Shown here: positions 24,300-32,722 of the stretch, one piece after another
Numbering within the stretch: position 1 is the stretch's first letter
Layout of the letters: each line of letters begins with the position of its first letter
Assembly (NCBI GenBank): GCA_007131295.1
Contig: SLQW01000086.1
Span: 1 to 38,015, forward strand
Length of the DNA stretch: 38,015 nt
Direction of reading: 5' to 3'
Origin: Pseudomonadales bacterium
GTDB taxonomy: Bacteria > Pseudomonadota > Gammaproteobacteria > Pseudomonadales > Azotimanducaceae
The notes under the pieces: model-generated
Seen by the model: the letters and a program-made list of their open reading frames with translations, nothing else
What the model was told of the DNA's origin: nothing
Database searches by the model: none
Translations under genes and position numbers: made by a program

Positions 24300-25499
24300 T
24301 CAAAGGCCGAGTACGAGCTTGGCAATGATGTTGCGCTGAACCTCGTCGGTACCGCCCGCGATGGAAACCGCCCGCGCATTGAGATAGCGGGCGCTGGCGG
24401 TCAACGCCGATTCGGGGCCGACGGGCGCCTCCAGGCTGTCCGGCTGGCGCAGCTCGGGTTGATGCGGCGTCGCCCACAACCCCGCAACCTCGAGTGCCAG
24501 TTCCGTGAGCCGCTGATTGAGATTGCCGGTGCGGGTCTTCAGCACCGAGGAGGCTGGTCCAGGATTCTGCTCTCGCGACAGCGCCGACAGGATCCGGAAC
24601 TCACTCATGCGCACGCCGTCGAGCAGGATCCCGGCCTCATCCAGGCGTCGTCTGAAGTCGGGATCGTCGAGCAGGGTCCCCGCACCGTTGGGCGTGGCGG
24701 CGGCCATGGTGCGGATGCGTCGCAGCAGCGCCTCCAGCCTGGCTGCGCCGCCACCGCCGCGCTCGAACTCGAGCAGATACTTGGCCACGGTCCAGCCGTC
24801 GTTCTCCGCACCCACCCGCTGCGTCACGGGCACCCGAACGTCCTCGAAGTAGACTGTGTTCACCTCGTGATCGCCGGAGGAAAAGATGATCGGCTCCACG
24901 CTGATTCCCGGTGTATCCATGTCCATCAGCAGGAAGGTGATCCCCTGCTGAGGCTTGTCCCCCGCGTGGGTCCGAACCAGCAGGAACATCCGGTTGGCGT
25001 GCTGCGCGTGGGTGGTCCAGATCTTGGAGCCGTTGAGGCGGTAGTGGTCGCCGTCGCGTTCCGCGCGCAGATTGAGACCGGCCAGGTCGGAGCCAGCGCC
25101 GGGCTCCGAATAGCCCTGACACCAGTAGTCCTCTCCCGACAGGATCCGCGGCAGATAGTGCTCCTGCTGTTCCGCCGTGCCGTGCCCCATCAGCACCGGC
25201 CCGCACATGCCTAGCCCCATCGGCGCGAGGGATGGCGCACCGGCCGCGGCGCACTCGGCCTGGAACAGGTAGCGCTGCACGAGGGTCCAGCCGGGTCCGC
25301 CGAAGCGGCGTGGCCAGGCCGGCGCGACCCAACCCTGGCGATACAGAATGCGATGCCAGCGGATGTTGGTAGCATAGTCCTGAAACAGGCTTCCGCAGCG
25401 TTCCGCCCCGCGCCGCAGATCGTCATCGAGCGCGGTATCGAGAAAGCGGCGGACCTGATCGCGGAAGCGGGTGTCGTCTTCGGAAAGATCTAGATTCAT
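24300..25499 (-). CDS. Acyl-CoA dehydrogenase (FadE-type, second copy)
   Basis: Encodes 399 aa. Seen: WPRRFGGPGW, the FAD block CQGYSEPGAGSDLAGL, LNGSKIWTTHAQHANRM, and C-terminal AGGTDEVQRNIIAKLVLGL. The Glu position of medium-chain enzymes (before GGT) is Gly here; the Glu in LEFERGGGGAARLEAL aligns with the alternative base of IVD/LCAD. It resembles actinobacterial-type FadE enzymes that work on bulky or steroid side-chain CoAs, often as heteromers. That assignment is from memory of the family and tentative. The start is ATG 25499 (GGGGA upstream); the frame continues to 25649 but without a ribosome site. Divergent from the membrane-protein gene. Confidence 0.9.
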   Translation of the reverse strand: MNLDLSEDDTRFRDQVRRFLDTALDDDLRRGAERCGSLFQDYATNIRWHRILYRQGWVAPAWPRRFGGPGWTLVQRYLFQAECAAAGAPSLAPMGLGMCGPVLMGHGTAEQQEHYLPRILSGEDYWCQGYSEPGAGSDLAGLNLRAERDGDHYRLNGSKIWTTHAQHANRMFLLVRTHAGDKPQQGITFLLMDMDTPGISVEPIIFSSGDHEVNTVYFEDVRVPVTQRVGAENDGWTVAKYLLEFERGGGGAARLEALLRRIRTMAAATPNGAGTLLDDPDFRRRLDEAGILLDGVRMSEFRILSALSREQNPGPASSVLKTRTGNLNQRLTELALEVAGLWATPHQPELRQPDSLEAPVGPESALTASARYLNARAVSIAGGTDEVQRNIIAKLVLGL

Positions 25500-25667
25500 G
25501 GGTCCCCAACGGCGAACTGGCGTGGCGTTCCGGCGCCCCCGACAGGTCGCTGGTCCCGGTTCCGGATCGAGCCGGGACCCACCTGCGCGGACTTGCGCAC
25601 TTCCGGCAGAGGACACTAGCATAGGGTCGTCAGTCGCCCGTAGAGGCAAGTGGAGGAGGGGGAAGAC

Positions 25668-26228
25668 GTGACGACGCTTCTGGTGGCAGCCGTGCTGCTG
25701 TTCGGATCTTTACTGCTCGCTTCGGTCCCGAGCATCCGTACCCAGCGCAGCATCCTGGGGCGCGAGGGCGATGCATGGTCCCTGCGGCGCTCGCTGCGCT
25801 GGAGTGGCTCCCTGTTCGCGGGCGTGCTCGGGCCACTGCTCCTGGCCAAGTTCCTGGTGACCGTACTCGCCTTTGGTTCAGAAGCCCTGTTCTCCGCAGA
25901 CGGCTCCGGAATGCTGGCGGGTGTCGGCGTCGCCTGGCTCGTGCTGCCGATGGCGCTGCTCGTCATCGGCACTTCGTCCCTCCGGCTGCCGGCGGCGGCG
26001 GTCGACCTGCAACTGGATACGCGTTCCGTGATCCGCCTCGCTGATGGGTGCGAGTGGTCCCTGGTCCCCCTCGGAGCCGGCTTTGCGCTGGCCCTGCTGG
26101 TGCTGCTTGCAGGCTCCGCCGGTGCGGCCATGGGGCGGCTGGAAGCGCTCCTGCTGCTGCCGGTCGGCATTGCCATGCTGCTGTGGTTGTCGCGCCGCGC
26201 AGCCCTGCGCTACCGGGAACTCGCCTGA
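25668..26228 (+). CDS. Unrecognised multi-pass membrane protein
   Basis: Encodes 186 aa with about five hydrophobic segments (near residues 2-21, 48-69, 84-107, 130-150 and 158-176). No signature motif recognised. The start is GTG 25668, preceded by GGAGGAGGGGG; a GTG at 25650 is possible but overlaps the ribosome site. Transcribed alone, divergent from the acyl-CoA dehydrogenase, ending at a strong stem-loop. Confidence 0.75.
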   Translation: MTTLLVAAVLLFGSLLLASVPSIRTQRSILGREGDAWSLRRSLRWSGSLFAGVLGPLLLAKFLVTVLAFGSEALFSADGSGMLAGVGVAWLVLPMALLVIGTSSLRLPAAAVDLQLDTRSVIRLADGCEWSLVPLGAGFALALLVLLAGSAGAAMGRLEALLLLPVGIAMLLWLSRRAALRYRELA

Positions 26229-26229
26229 C

Positions 26230-26279
26230 GGCCTGAACGCGCCGCGACGTTGTCGCGGCGCGTCGTCGTGTTTCAGGCC
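26230..26279. terminator. Long bidirectional stem-loop between convergent genes
   Basis: Inner perfect 12-bp stem ACGCGCCGCGAC (26237-26248)/GTCGCGGCGCGT (26252-26263) with a GTT loop, inside outer arms GGCCTGAA (26230-26237) and TTCAGGCC (26272-26279). It fills the 44-bp gap between the membrane-protein and Rieske genes and includes the Rieske stop codon. No long T-run; still the best terminator candidate for both transcripts. Confidence 0.65.
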
Positions 26280-27661
26280 GAGGCATCCTCCAGCTTCACC
26301 CCGTAGACGTATTTCTCGAGGGTCCGGTGCAGGTGCCGGATCCGGCTTTCCTGATAGTTTGCGATGGTCAGCCGCGGCGTTTTCATGGACTTCAGGCCGC
26401 GCTGGACGATGGGCATGTTCGCCATGTCCTGCTGGAACACGGCCGCGACCGGACCGAGTTCGTCGAAGGCCTCAACCCAATCCTCGTCCGGGCCGAGCAG
26501 GCGCATCTTGGCGGGCTTCGGCCGCGGCGCGTCCTTCGGGCAGGGCGCCAGGTACATCACTTCCATCAGCGCCTTGTTCGGACTACCCCAGGGCCGGAAG
26601 CGGTAGATCAAGTTGTCGCCATAGCCGCCCCACGGAAAGAAGTTCGGGAACACGTGGTACTGGATCGCATCGATCAGTTCGCTGACGGTTGCTTCCGAGA
26701 AGTCCCGGCCGGTGTTCTGCTCCAGCATCTGCCGGCGCACGTGGCCGACGAACTCGCGGGCACTCATGCCTTCCGGGACCTTCAGATCATCCTCGACCCG
26801 GGTCATGGAGCGCACGATGGCATCCGGGTCCACGTTATCGGAAAGGTGCGGGCTCGGCGTGCCCATGGCGGTGATCATGCGGTTGTAGTGCGGTGTCTCA
26901 GCGGAGACGTCGTACTGGGTGTTGGTGTCCCCGGTGGACGGCATGATCTGCGGATGGGTCGCGAGAACGTGGAAGGACTCGATGAACGCCTCCACGCCCA
27001 CCTTCCAGTTCATGTCCACGACCTTGCCCACGTGCGCGCGCTTGTAACGGTTCTCGAAGTCCCAGCGCTCGAACTGATCCGGCAGGTCCTGGAGATATTC
27101 GCTAAGCGAAGGCGCGTCGTCGTCCATATTGATGAAGACGAATCCGCCCCAGGTATCGACCCGCGCCTCCGGCAGCGAGAACTCCTCGTCGCGGATGTGC
27201 GGGAAATCCCAGCGGCAGGGCACTTCCTTCAGGGTGCCGTCCAGATTCCAGGTGAAGCCATGGAAAGGGCAGCGCAGCTTGGAGACGTTGCCGGGCTGCG
27301 TCCGCAGCTGGCGGCCGCGATGCAGGCAGGCGTTGTAGTAGGCCTTGATGCGATCGGCAGCGCTGCGCATGACGATGAAGGACCAGTCGCCGATCTCATA
27401 GACGATGTGATCGCCCACGTTCGGGATCTCTTCCTCCCGGCAGACCATCTGCCAGACCTTGGTCCACATCTTGTCCATTTCCAGCTCGTGGAAGTGCTGG
27501 GACGTGTAGCGCTCGGCCGGAATCGGCTCCGAGCCCATGTAGTCGTAGCGGGTCTGGCGGAGAACGTCGGGGACCGCGACCCTTTCCTGGTCCAGCAGTT
27601 CCTGGACGCTGACGCCGGGGGAACGGGCTTCGCCCGGTGCGGGTTTGCTGCTCGTGGACAT
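26273..27661 (-). CDS. Rieske non-heme iron oxygenase, alpha subunit
   Basis: Encodes 462 aa, full length. The Rieske 2Fe-2S motif has Cys112, His114, Cys131 and His134 (CLHRGRQL; CPFHGFTWNLDG). The mononuclear iron triad is His231 and His236 (ESFHVLATHP) with Asp412 (FQQDMANMP). These enzymes insert oxygen into aromatic or other hydrophobic substrates using electrons from a reductase or ferredoxin. None of those partners, nor a beta subunit, is adjacent, so it probably borrows electron carriers or belongs to the homotrimeric class. ATG 27661 has AGGAG 5 nt upstream. A candidate promoter with inverted repeats lies about 55 bp upstream. Confidence 0.93.
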   Translation of the reverse strand: MSTSSKPAPGEARSPGVSVQELLDQERVAVPDVLRQTRYDYMGSEPIPAERYTSQHFHELEMDKMWTKVWQMVCREEEIPNVGDHIVYEIGDWSFIVMRSAADRIKAYYNACLHRGRQLRTQPGNVSKLRCPFHGFTWNLDGTLKEVPCRWDFPHIRDEEFSLPEARVDTWGGFVFINMDDDAPSLSEYLQDLPDQFERWDFENRYKRAHVGKVVDMNWKVGVEAFIESFHVLATHPQIMPSTGDTNTQYDVSAETPHYNRMITAMGTPSPHLSDNVDPDAIVRSMTRVEDDLKVPEGMSAREFVGHVRRQMLEQNTGRDFSEATVSELIDAIQYHVFPNFFPWGGYGDNLIYRFRPWGSPNKALMEVMYLAPCPKDAPRPKPAKMRLLGPDEDWVEAFDELGPVAAVFQQDMANMPIVQRGLKSMKTPRLTIANYQESRIRHLHRTLEKYVYGVKLEDASA

Positions 27662-27715
27662 GGTGGCTCCTCTCGCTCCTGTTCACAGCGATTGTCGAAC
27701 CTCAAGGAACGGTCG

Positions 27716-27749
27716 AGTACAGCATAAAACAGTCAGGCTGTCATGTTTT
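27716..27749 (-). promoter_or_regulatory. Candidate promoter and operator of the Rieske oxygenase gene
   Basis: On the minus strand ATGACA (27744-27739), a 17-nt spacer and TGTACT (27721-27716). Over the -35 and spacer lie AAAACA (27726-27731) and TGTTTT (27744-27749) as 6-bp inverted arms, plus ACAG/CTGT arms. This suits a repressor such as a TetR- or MarR-type protein, but no regulator gene is adjacent. Confidence 0.45.
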
Positions 27750-28073
27750 GGCCGGGTGCAGGCCGGCTGCGTATCGGGCTGGATGGTTGCAGTCCTTCCC
27801 AAGATCACTGTAGCGATACCCGCGACCTGCATCGAGGTCTTCTGCTGGGCGTCTTCCGCGCCGTGTGCGGGCCTGCCGCGGCAGCAGCGATGCAATGACG
27901 TGGAATTGAATGCAAGAGTGCTTGAGGCTCCAAAGGGCCGTGAATCAAACGGTTGACTTGGTTTGACCTGGCCTGAGGCAACGGCTCGAAGGCTGCTGAC
28001 CGAGAGCTGACGTATCAGGCTATGGGCGATTTGTTATCTTCTGCTGCTCGAAGCCGCACCTTCAGAGACAACG
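27750..28073. other. Intergenic region between divergent Rieske and EB_dh genes
   Basis: With the promoter above, 412 bp lie between the two divergent genes. Locally AT-richer around 27955-28045. No ORF with a ribosome site and no clear repeat; it presumably carries the promoter of the plus-strand gene, which I could not place. Confidence 0.4.
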
Positions 28074-29402
28074 ATGCGACAAACCCTGATTGCCACCGCC
28101 GCCTTGCTGCCGATCCTCTCGGCGGCCGGTGAACCCCTCATGGTCGACCCGGAGCGTAACGTTTACATCCCCGGGACTGGCATCGATTTCAGCACTCTGC
28201 GGGTAGCCGCAACCTACGACGACGAGCGCATCCGTATCCACTACGAGTACGCCACTGACAGACCGAGCTGGTACCACCAGTACTGGGTTTACCAGGGCGA
28301 TGGCGAGTGGAAGCGTTACGGCAGCGGTTTCGGGCCGGACGAACACGGTCTTTACGAAGATCGCATCTCCATGCTTCTGGACGACGGCAGCGTTGACGGC
28401 TTCGATCGCTACGGTGGCTGGATGACCACGCATGAGGGCATGCGATCGCTGACCTCGGCGGTGGACGCCGATGCAGCACGGGCCCATCCGACGCTCGGCG
28501 AGGCGCTGGGCCGCAGCGATGTGCGCAAGTACATCCCTCAGTCTCGCAGCACTGAAGATCCCGCCGAGATGTCATGGGATGCGGTTCGTAACGACGACGA
28601 GCTGGCTGGACTGCAGAATGATGGCGTTTTCCTCGACTTGTGGCAGTGGCGCGCGCACCGCAGTCACCCGATGGGAGTTGCCGACAACGGTTACATTCTG
28701 CACTACCGCCTCTCCTCTGAGGGTCGGGGGATGTACACAACCAACTGGGATGACGACGCCGGCCAGCCGGCGTACATGCTTGACCCGGAAGTCACCGGCA
28801 AACGCGCGCTGGACTGGGGGCGGCTCGTCAAGCGCGAGTACGGCCAGGACGATCCCTACTTCATTTCACAGGACAATTCGCTTGCCTTCGACCCGGAACA
28901 CGACTGGCAGCCAGGCGACACGTTACCGCAGCGCTTCCTGCGTGCGCCCTCAGGGAGCCGCGGTGCCATCGCCGCGGAAGGCCGTTACGAAAACGGCGCT
29001 TGGCGAATTCGCCTGACCCGATCCCTGAAGGCGCCCAGCCCGAAAGACAGCAAGCCACTCGAAGAGGGTGGCATCTACAATGTTGCTTTCGCCGTGCATG
29101 TTGGCCAGGTAGGGGCCCGCTGGCACCAGGTGTCGTTGCCGCACACCCTTGGCCTCGATGTGGACGAAGCCGATATCGTCGCTGTGCGCGTCGATGATGT
29201 CGAAACAGCGGACGATGCAGCGTTGCGCTGGGCCGAATTGCCGGTGATGTACCCGGGCCAGGTCACCTGGCAATGGTTGAACAGTGACCATCCCGGCGCG
29301 GAAGAAGTGCGCTCAGGCGAGGTGAGCATTCACGACCAGCATGTGTACGAGCAGCTGCGCAGCTTCATCATTGCCGAAGAAATCCGGCTATTGTCACGCT
29401 AA
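28074..29402 (+). CDS. Exported EB_dh-domain protein (ethylbenzene-dehydrogenase-related, heme-binding fold)
   Basis: Encodes 442 aa with a signal peptide (LIATAALLPILSAAGEP). The body has the blocks of the ethylbenzene-dehydrogenase-related domain: YEDRISMLLDDGSVDGF, DLWQWRAHRSHPMG, and FAVHVGQVGARWHQVSLPHTLGL. In molybdenum hydrocarbon dehydrogenases the gamma subunit of this fold binds heme b in the periplasm. Here no molybdopterin alpha subunit or Fe-S beta subunit is nearby. The protein is about twice the size of a gamma subunit, with a long insert between motifs (about residues 120-180). It may be a stand-alone periplasmic cytochrome. The start is ATG 28074; the ribosome site is weak (AGAGACA). 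Confidence 0.75.
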   Translation: MRQTLIATAALLPILSAAGEPLMVDPERNVYIPGTGIDFSTLRVAATYDDERIRIHYEYATDRPSWYHQYWVYQGDGEWKRYGSGFGPDEHGLYEDRISMLLDDGSVDGFDRYGGWMTTHEGMRSLTSAVDADAARAHPTLGEALGRSDVRKYIPQSRSTEDPAEMSWDAVRNDDELAGLQNDGVFLDLWQWRAHRSHPMGVADNGYILHYRLSSEGRGMYTTNWDDDAGQPAYMLDPEVTGKRALDWGRLVKREYGQDDPYFISQDNSLAFDPEHDWQPGDTLPQRFLRAPSGSRGAIAAEGRYENGAWRIRLTRSLKAPSPKDSKPLEEGGIYNVAFAVHVGQVGARWHQVSLPHTLGLDVDEADIVAVRVDDVETADDAALRWAELPVMYPGQVTWQWLNSDHPGAEEVRSGEVSIHDQHVYEQLRSFIIAEEIRLLSR

Positions 29403-29732
29403 GGTCTGGCGGACAGGGGAGCCGAGAGGTCCTTTCCGCCTGAAGGATGACTGGCGCCGGTAGCCTGAGATCGACAGCGAACCGGCGTGCTTCGTGCGTC
29501 CCCCTCGCCGACGCTCGGGTGGAACCCTCGAAGGCACTGAGGCTTGTTGGCTCTCAAGACCGGCACTGAGCGCTCTTCCGCCGATCGAAAGGCAGCGCTG
29601 CCGACGCTATCAGATGAGCTTTGGCATGATAACGGATCATCGAGACGACCTTGTTGATCTGCCTCAATGAGTACCGCACTCCCGGTTTGCTAGGTTGATC
29701 ATGTCCCGAACCCGCTTAAGGAGTAAACGGAC
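29403..29732. other. 330-bp non-coding stretch
   Basis: No convincing ORF. Contains a short inverted repeat ATGAT-AACGG-ATCAT (29626-29640). At its end is a very good ribosome site (TTAAGGAGTAAACGGAC) for the DJ-1-like gene. Confidence 0.5.
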
Positions 29733-30347
29733 ATGCGTACCCAACCGAATCTAGTAACCATCCTCCTTGTCATGCTGCTCGCCGCCGGCACAGCGCTACA
29801 GGTTTCAGCCGAGACCCGCGCCCCGCTGGCCGGCAAGCATGTTGCGTTGCTCGTCGGCGAAGGCGTGCATGACGGCGAGACCCTCATGCCGCTGGCGTAC
29901 CTGGTTAATCGCGGTGCCACGGTGACGGTGGTTGGCGTCGAGCCTGGAACCGTGGGCGCCTACAACAGCGACTACCAATTCCTGGTCGAGCAGGCCGCTG
30001 ATGCCGTCGATGTCGCGAATTTCGACGCACTGGTTATTCCGGGTGGCCAGTCACCAGCTTTTCTCCGCGAACACGAGAGCGTCGTCGGATTCGCCAGCGA
30101 TTTCTTCGCCACCGGCAAGCCCGTCGCGGCGATCTGCCACGGCCCTCAGGTGCTGGTAACCGCCGGTGTCATCGATGGATTCCGCGCCACGGCTATCGAG
30201 GACATTGCCGACGAGTTGACTGGCGCAGGAGCCGTTTATGTCGATGACGAAGTCGTCCGCGACCGCAACCTGATCACGTCCAGGCTTCCGCCCGATCTGC
30301 CGGCATTTTCCAAGGCGATCGAGGATGCGTTGCTCGAAACCCTGTAA
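29733..30347 (+). CDS. Exported DJ-1/PfpI family protein
   Basis: Encodes 204 aa with a signal peptide (LVTILLVMLLAAGTALQVSA). The DJ-1/PfpI fold follows: Glu43 in LVGEGVHDGE, VIPGGQSP, and the nucleophile elbow AICHGPQ with Cys135 and His136. Members include glyoxalases, chaperones and proteases that are normally cytoplasmic, so the export signal is unusual. A strong ribosome site precedes ATG 29733. It follows the EB_dh gene on the same strand but 330 bp away. Function inferred only at family level. Confidence 0.9.
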   Translation: MRTQPNLVTILLVMLLAAGTALQVSAETRAPLAGKHVALLVGEGVHDGETLMPLAYLVNRGATVTVVGVEPGTVGAYNSDYQFLVEQAADAVDVANFDALVIPGGQSPAFLREHESVVGFASDFFATGKPVAAICHGPQVLVTAGVIDGFRATAIEDIADELTGAGAVYVDDEVVRDRNLITSRLPPDLPAFSKAIEDALLETL

Positions 30348-30987
30348 AGGGGCGAATCGACTGCGGCCGCGCATCGGCGAAGACGGAAGAGCCCGGCCTG
30401 TCTGGTGATGCTCGGCTTGAGGCGGATGAGCCGACGCCGAGTATCATTGCGCACCCCGGTCACGGTGGACCCAGTGCGCTCCGCCTGACAGGTGGAGTGG
30501 TAATGCCCCATTCTTCGAACCTTTCTGCACCCTCCTGGCAAGCGATGCATGACAACCTGTTGGAATCGAGGTCGATTCGCGAGGTGCATCGGGATGGCAG
30601 GCTGTCTGATGCAACACCGGGAGAACGGCCCGATGCCGTAGCCGGCATCAACGAGTGCAACGCCTTACTTGCGCGAGCGTACGAGCCCTTTCCAGGCCGC
30701 TGCGAAGCCTGCCATCCGAGCGAGGACAGAGCGCCTTTGGCGACCTCAACTCCATGATCTGGAATGAAAAATTTGGCCCCCTGAGAAACGTGCAGTTTTC
30801 TCGCCAAACTTGGTGCAGATTGCACTTTTCCCGCCGATCGATCGCAGCTTCTCCCGCTCCTGCGCTCGTATGCATTTGATTCAATTGCGGACGACGTTTC
30901 AGCTTTTCGCGCGCTGCACACGCACGCGGGCAGTGGTCATAAGCGGTGCGGCAGCCATGCAGGCTACCGCGCCCGCCGTTCGTGACC
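30348..30987. other. 640-bp region without a confident gene
   Basis: Open frames exist on both strands (30497-30757 plus; 30460-30921 minus) but their products are Ser/Arg-rich, lack ribosome sites and match nothing I know. The right half carries the repeat pair at 30791-30835. It may be the scar of a lost mobile element. Confidence 0.4.
30791..30835. repeat. Two degenerate 15-bp direct repeats, insertion-sequence-end-like
   Basis: TGCAGTTTTCTCGCC (30791-30805) and TGCACTTTTCCCGCC (30821-30835) match at 13 of 15 positions with a 30-bp period. Multiple short direct repeats of this kind, with TTTTC-CGCC cores, are typical of the ends of IS21-family elements (from memory). No transposase gene is present. 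Confidence 0.45.
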
Positions 30988-31392
30988 TCAGCCGCCGAGG
31001 TCGACGTTCAGAAGGGGCTCCTTCTTTTCCGGCTCGCCCTCCTGCTGACGCTGCTGCTGGTAGGCACCGACGCGGTGGATGGCGAACATGTTGATGAAGT
31101 GCACGATGGCGACGGCCATCAGCACGAAGCCCAGCGATCCCGAGAGATAGACGATCATGCCTTCGAAGTCGGCAATGGCCCGATCGGTTCGCATCATGAA
31201 CAGGACGAAGCCGAGGTTGAGCAGGTAAAAGCCCACCACGAGCAGATGGTTGACGGAGTCGGCCAGGGCCTCGTCCTTGAAGGCGTTGACGAGAAACAAC
31301 CTGCCGTTGCGGCTCAGGGTGTGGGCGACGAACACTGTAATGCAGAGGCTGGCGAGGACATAGATCAGGTAGGTTGATGCGGTCATGGTCAT
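30988..31392 (-). CDS. Small membrane protein, unknown function
   Basis: Encodes 134 aa with three membrane helices (about 6-24, 46-65, 79-103) and a polar C-terminal tail (QQQRQQEGEPEKKEP). Not recognised. ATG 31392 has GGAGG 8 nt upstream; a second ATG two codons on is possible. It lies downstream of the membrane-bound AraC regulator gene on the same strand (130-bp gap) and may be its target or partner (inference). Confidence 0.8.
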   Translation of the reverse strand: MTMTASTYLIYVLASLCITVFVAHTLSRNGRLFLVNAFKDEALADSVNHLLVVGFYLLNLGFVLFMMRTDRAIADFEGMIVYLSGSLGFVLMAVAIVHFINMFAIHRVGAYQQQRQQEGEPEKKEPLLNVDLGG

Positions 31393-31522
31393 GGCAATGG
31401 CCTCCGAGTGGTTTCCGATCTGGACGGTTTCGTCCGTCCAGGGAATAACCTGCCCGGTGGCGATACATGCCGACTTCCGGAATTATCCATCGCGAGTATG
31501 TTTTCGGTAAAAGCTATTATTA

Positions 31523-32575
31523 TCAGCGGCTTGCGCGTTGTCCTGAGTCATGATTCCGGACTTCGCGGCTGCGGTAGGCCGCTGGCGTCATGCTCATGAT
31601 CTCGCGAAAGGCGGCATAGAAGGCGGACTGCGAGCGGAATCCCGCCTCCATGCTGATGGACAGCACCGAAGCCTGAGGCTGGTCCAGCAGCAGTCGGCAG
31701 GCGTCCTCAACGCGTTTCTCGCGGATATAACGGGAGAAGCCGACCCCGAAGCGGGTGTTGATCAGTTCCGACAGCTGATGGCTGCTGAGATCCAGCAGTT
31801 CGGCCAGCGTTTCCAGGCGCAGGTCCTCGTCGCGCTGTACGCGCTCCAAGGTGGTGAGGGCGTCGAGGCGAGCCAGGGCGGCATCCACATCGACGCCACC
31901 GAGCCGGGAATTCGCATAGGCGCGTTCGGCTGCCTCGGCGACGTCCCGCAGCAGGTCCGGGAAGGACACCAGGGCCGTGAGCACGAGAAAGGCGCTCAGC
32001 CCGATCAGGTTGGCGTAGACCAGGACGAAGATTCGGGTCTCGAGCAGCGGCAGTGCCAGCACGACGAACAGGGCGAGGATCGCGCCCGCTGCGAAAAAAC
32101 CGAAGAAGAACCGTTCGAAGCGCAGGCGCCGATTCTGGCGGCCGACGCGGAAGGCCTCCTTGGCGACCCAGAGGGTGTAGCCTGCGCCGATGACAAAGGC
32201 GATCGGCGGCACCCAAGCCACCGGTGCCAGGGCCGCGAGGAGGGGTGGCGGCAGCCCATGCAGCGCATCCACTGGCCGGACGGATTGCTCCGGGCGCAGC
32301 ACGGAGCGGGCAGCGAAGTAGAAAGCCGGCGGCACCAGCAGCAGGAACAGGGCGTAGGCGCGACCATCGATGGCCGTGGTGGCGTCGATCAGGAAACGAT
32401 AGTGCTCCAACTGCAGGGCGATCAGCGCTCCAAGCAGCACGAAGCAGGCCACTCGGGAGACCAGGTCCTTGCGCATTTCCACCAGGAAGAACTGGTACGC
32501 GACGAACAGCGCCAGGAAACAGAGCACGCTGAAGGCCGTAGTGAAGACCGTGGTGTGGTGCATCCAGCCGTCCAT
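31523..32575 (-). CDS. Membrane-bound AraC-family transcription regulator
   Basis: Encodes 350 aa. The N-terminal two thirds are about seven hydrophobic helices (from FTTAFSVLCFLALFVAYQF to LIGLSAFLVLTALVSF). A C-terminal AraC DNA-binding domain with two helix-turn-helices follows (LAELLDLSSHQLSELINTRF; SISMEAGFRSQSAFYAAF, then MTPAAYR). This architecture senses a signal in the membrane and binds DNA without a kinase. ATG 32575 is chosen; ATG 32563 is possible, and neither has a strong ribosome site. The longer open frame upstream is the shadow of the divergent gene. Confidence 0.9.
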   Translation of the reverse strand: MDGWMHHTTVFTTAFSVLCFLALFVAYQFFLVEMRKDLVSRVACFVLLGALIALQLEHYRFLIDATTAIDGRAYALFLLLVPPAFYFAARSVLRPEQSVRPVDALHGLPPPLLAALAPVAWVPPIAFVIGAGYTLWVAKEAFRVGRQNRRLRFERFFFGFFAAGAILALFVVLALPLLETRIFVLVYANLIGLSAFLVLTALVSFPDLLRDVAEAAERAYANSRLGGVDVDAALARLDALTTLERVQRDEDLRLETLAELLDLSSHQLSELINTRFGVGFSRYIREKRVEDACRLLLDQPQASVLSISMEAGFRSQSAFYAAFREIMSMTPAAYRSREVRNHDSGQRASR

Positions 32576-32673
32576 GCGTCGCGCGCCCTGTGGCCCAGGG
32601 CATCGCCGCCAACCGGGTCGGACGATCCCTACGGTGAGGGAGAGAATGTAGCGGAAAAGGCGGGCAACGAGCA

Positions 32674-32706
32674 CCAGTCCGGCTGCTTCCAGACTGGGGT
32701 TCGAAC
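32674..32706. promoter_or_regulatory. Inverted repeats in the divergent promoter region of the AraC-type regulator
   Basis: CCAGTC (32674-32679) and GACTGG (32692-32697) form 6-bp arms 12 nt apart, followed by the palindrome GTTCGAAC (32699-32706). They sit in the 147-bp gap between divergent genes and could be regulator binding sites. I saw no clear -35/-10 pair. Confidence 0.35.
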
Positions 32707-32722
32707 GTTTCGAGGAGGGGGG

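Noticed and set aside
30460-30921. 153-codon minus-strand frame in the gene-free region
   Set aside because: Ser/Arg-rich, no ribosome site, no recognisable domain; overlaps the IS-end-like repeats.
32660-32710. tRNA-like GGTTCGAA near the AraC divergent promoter
   Set aside because: No acceptor stem, D-arm or anticodon arm can be formed around it; it is just a palindrome.
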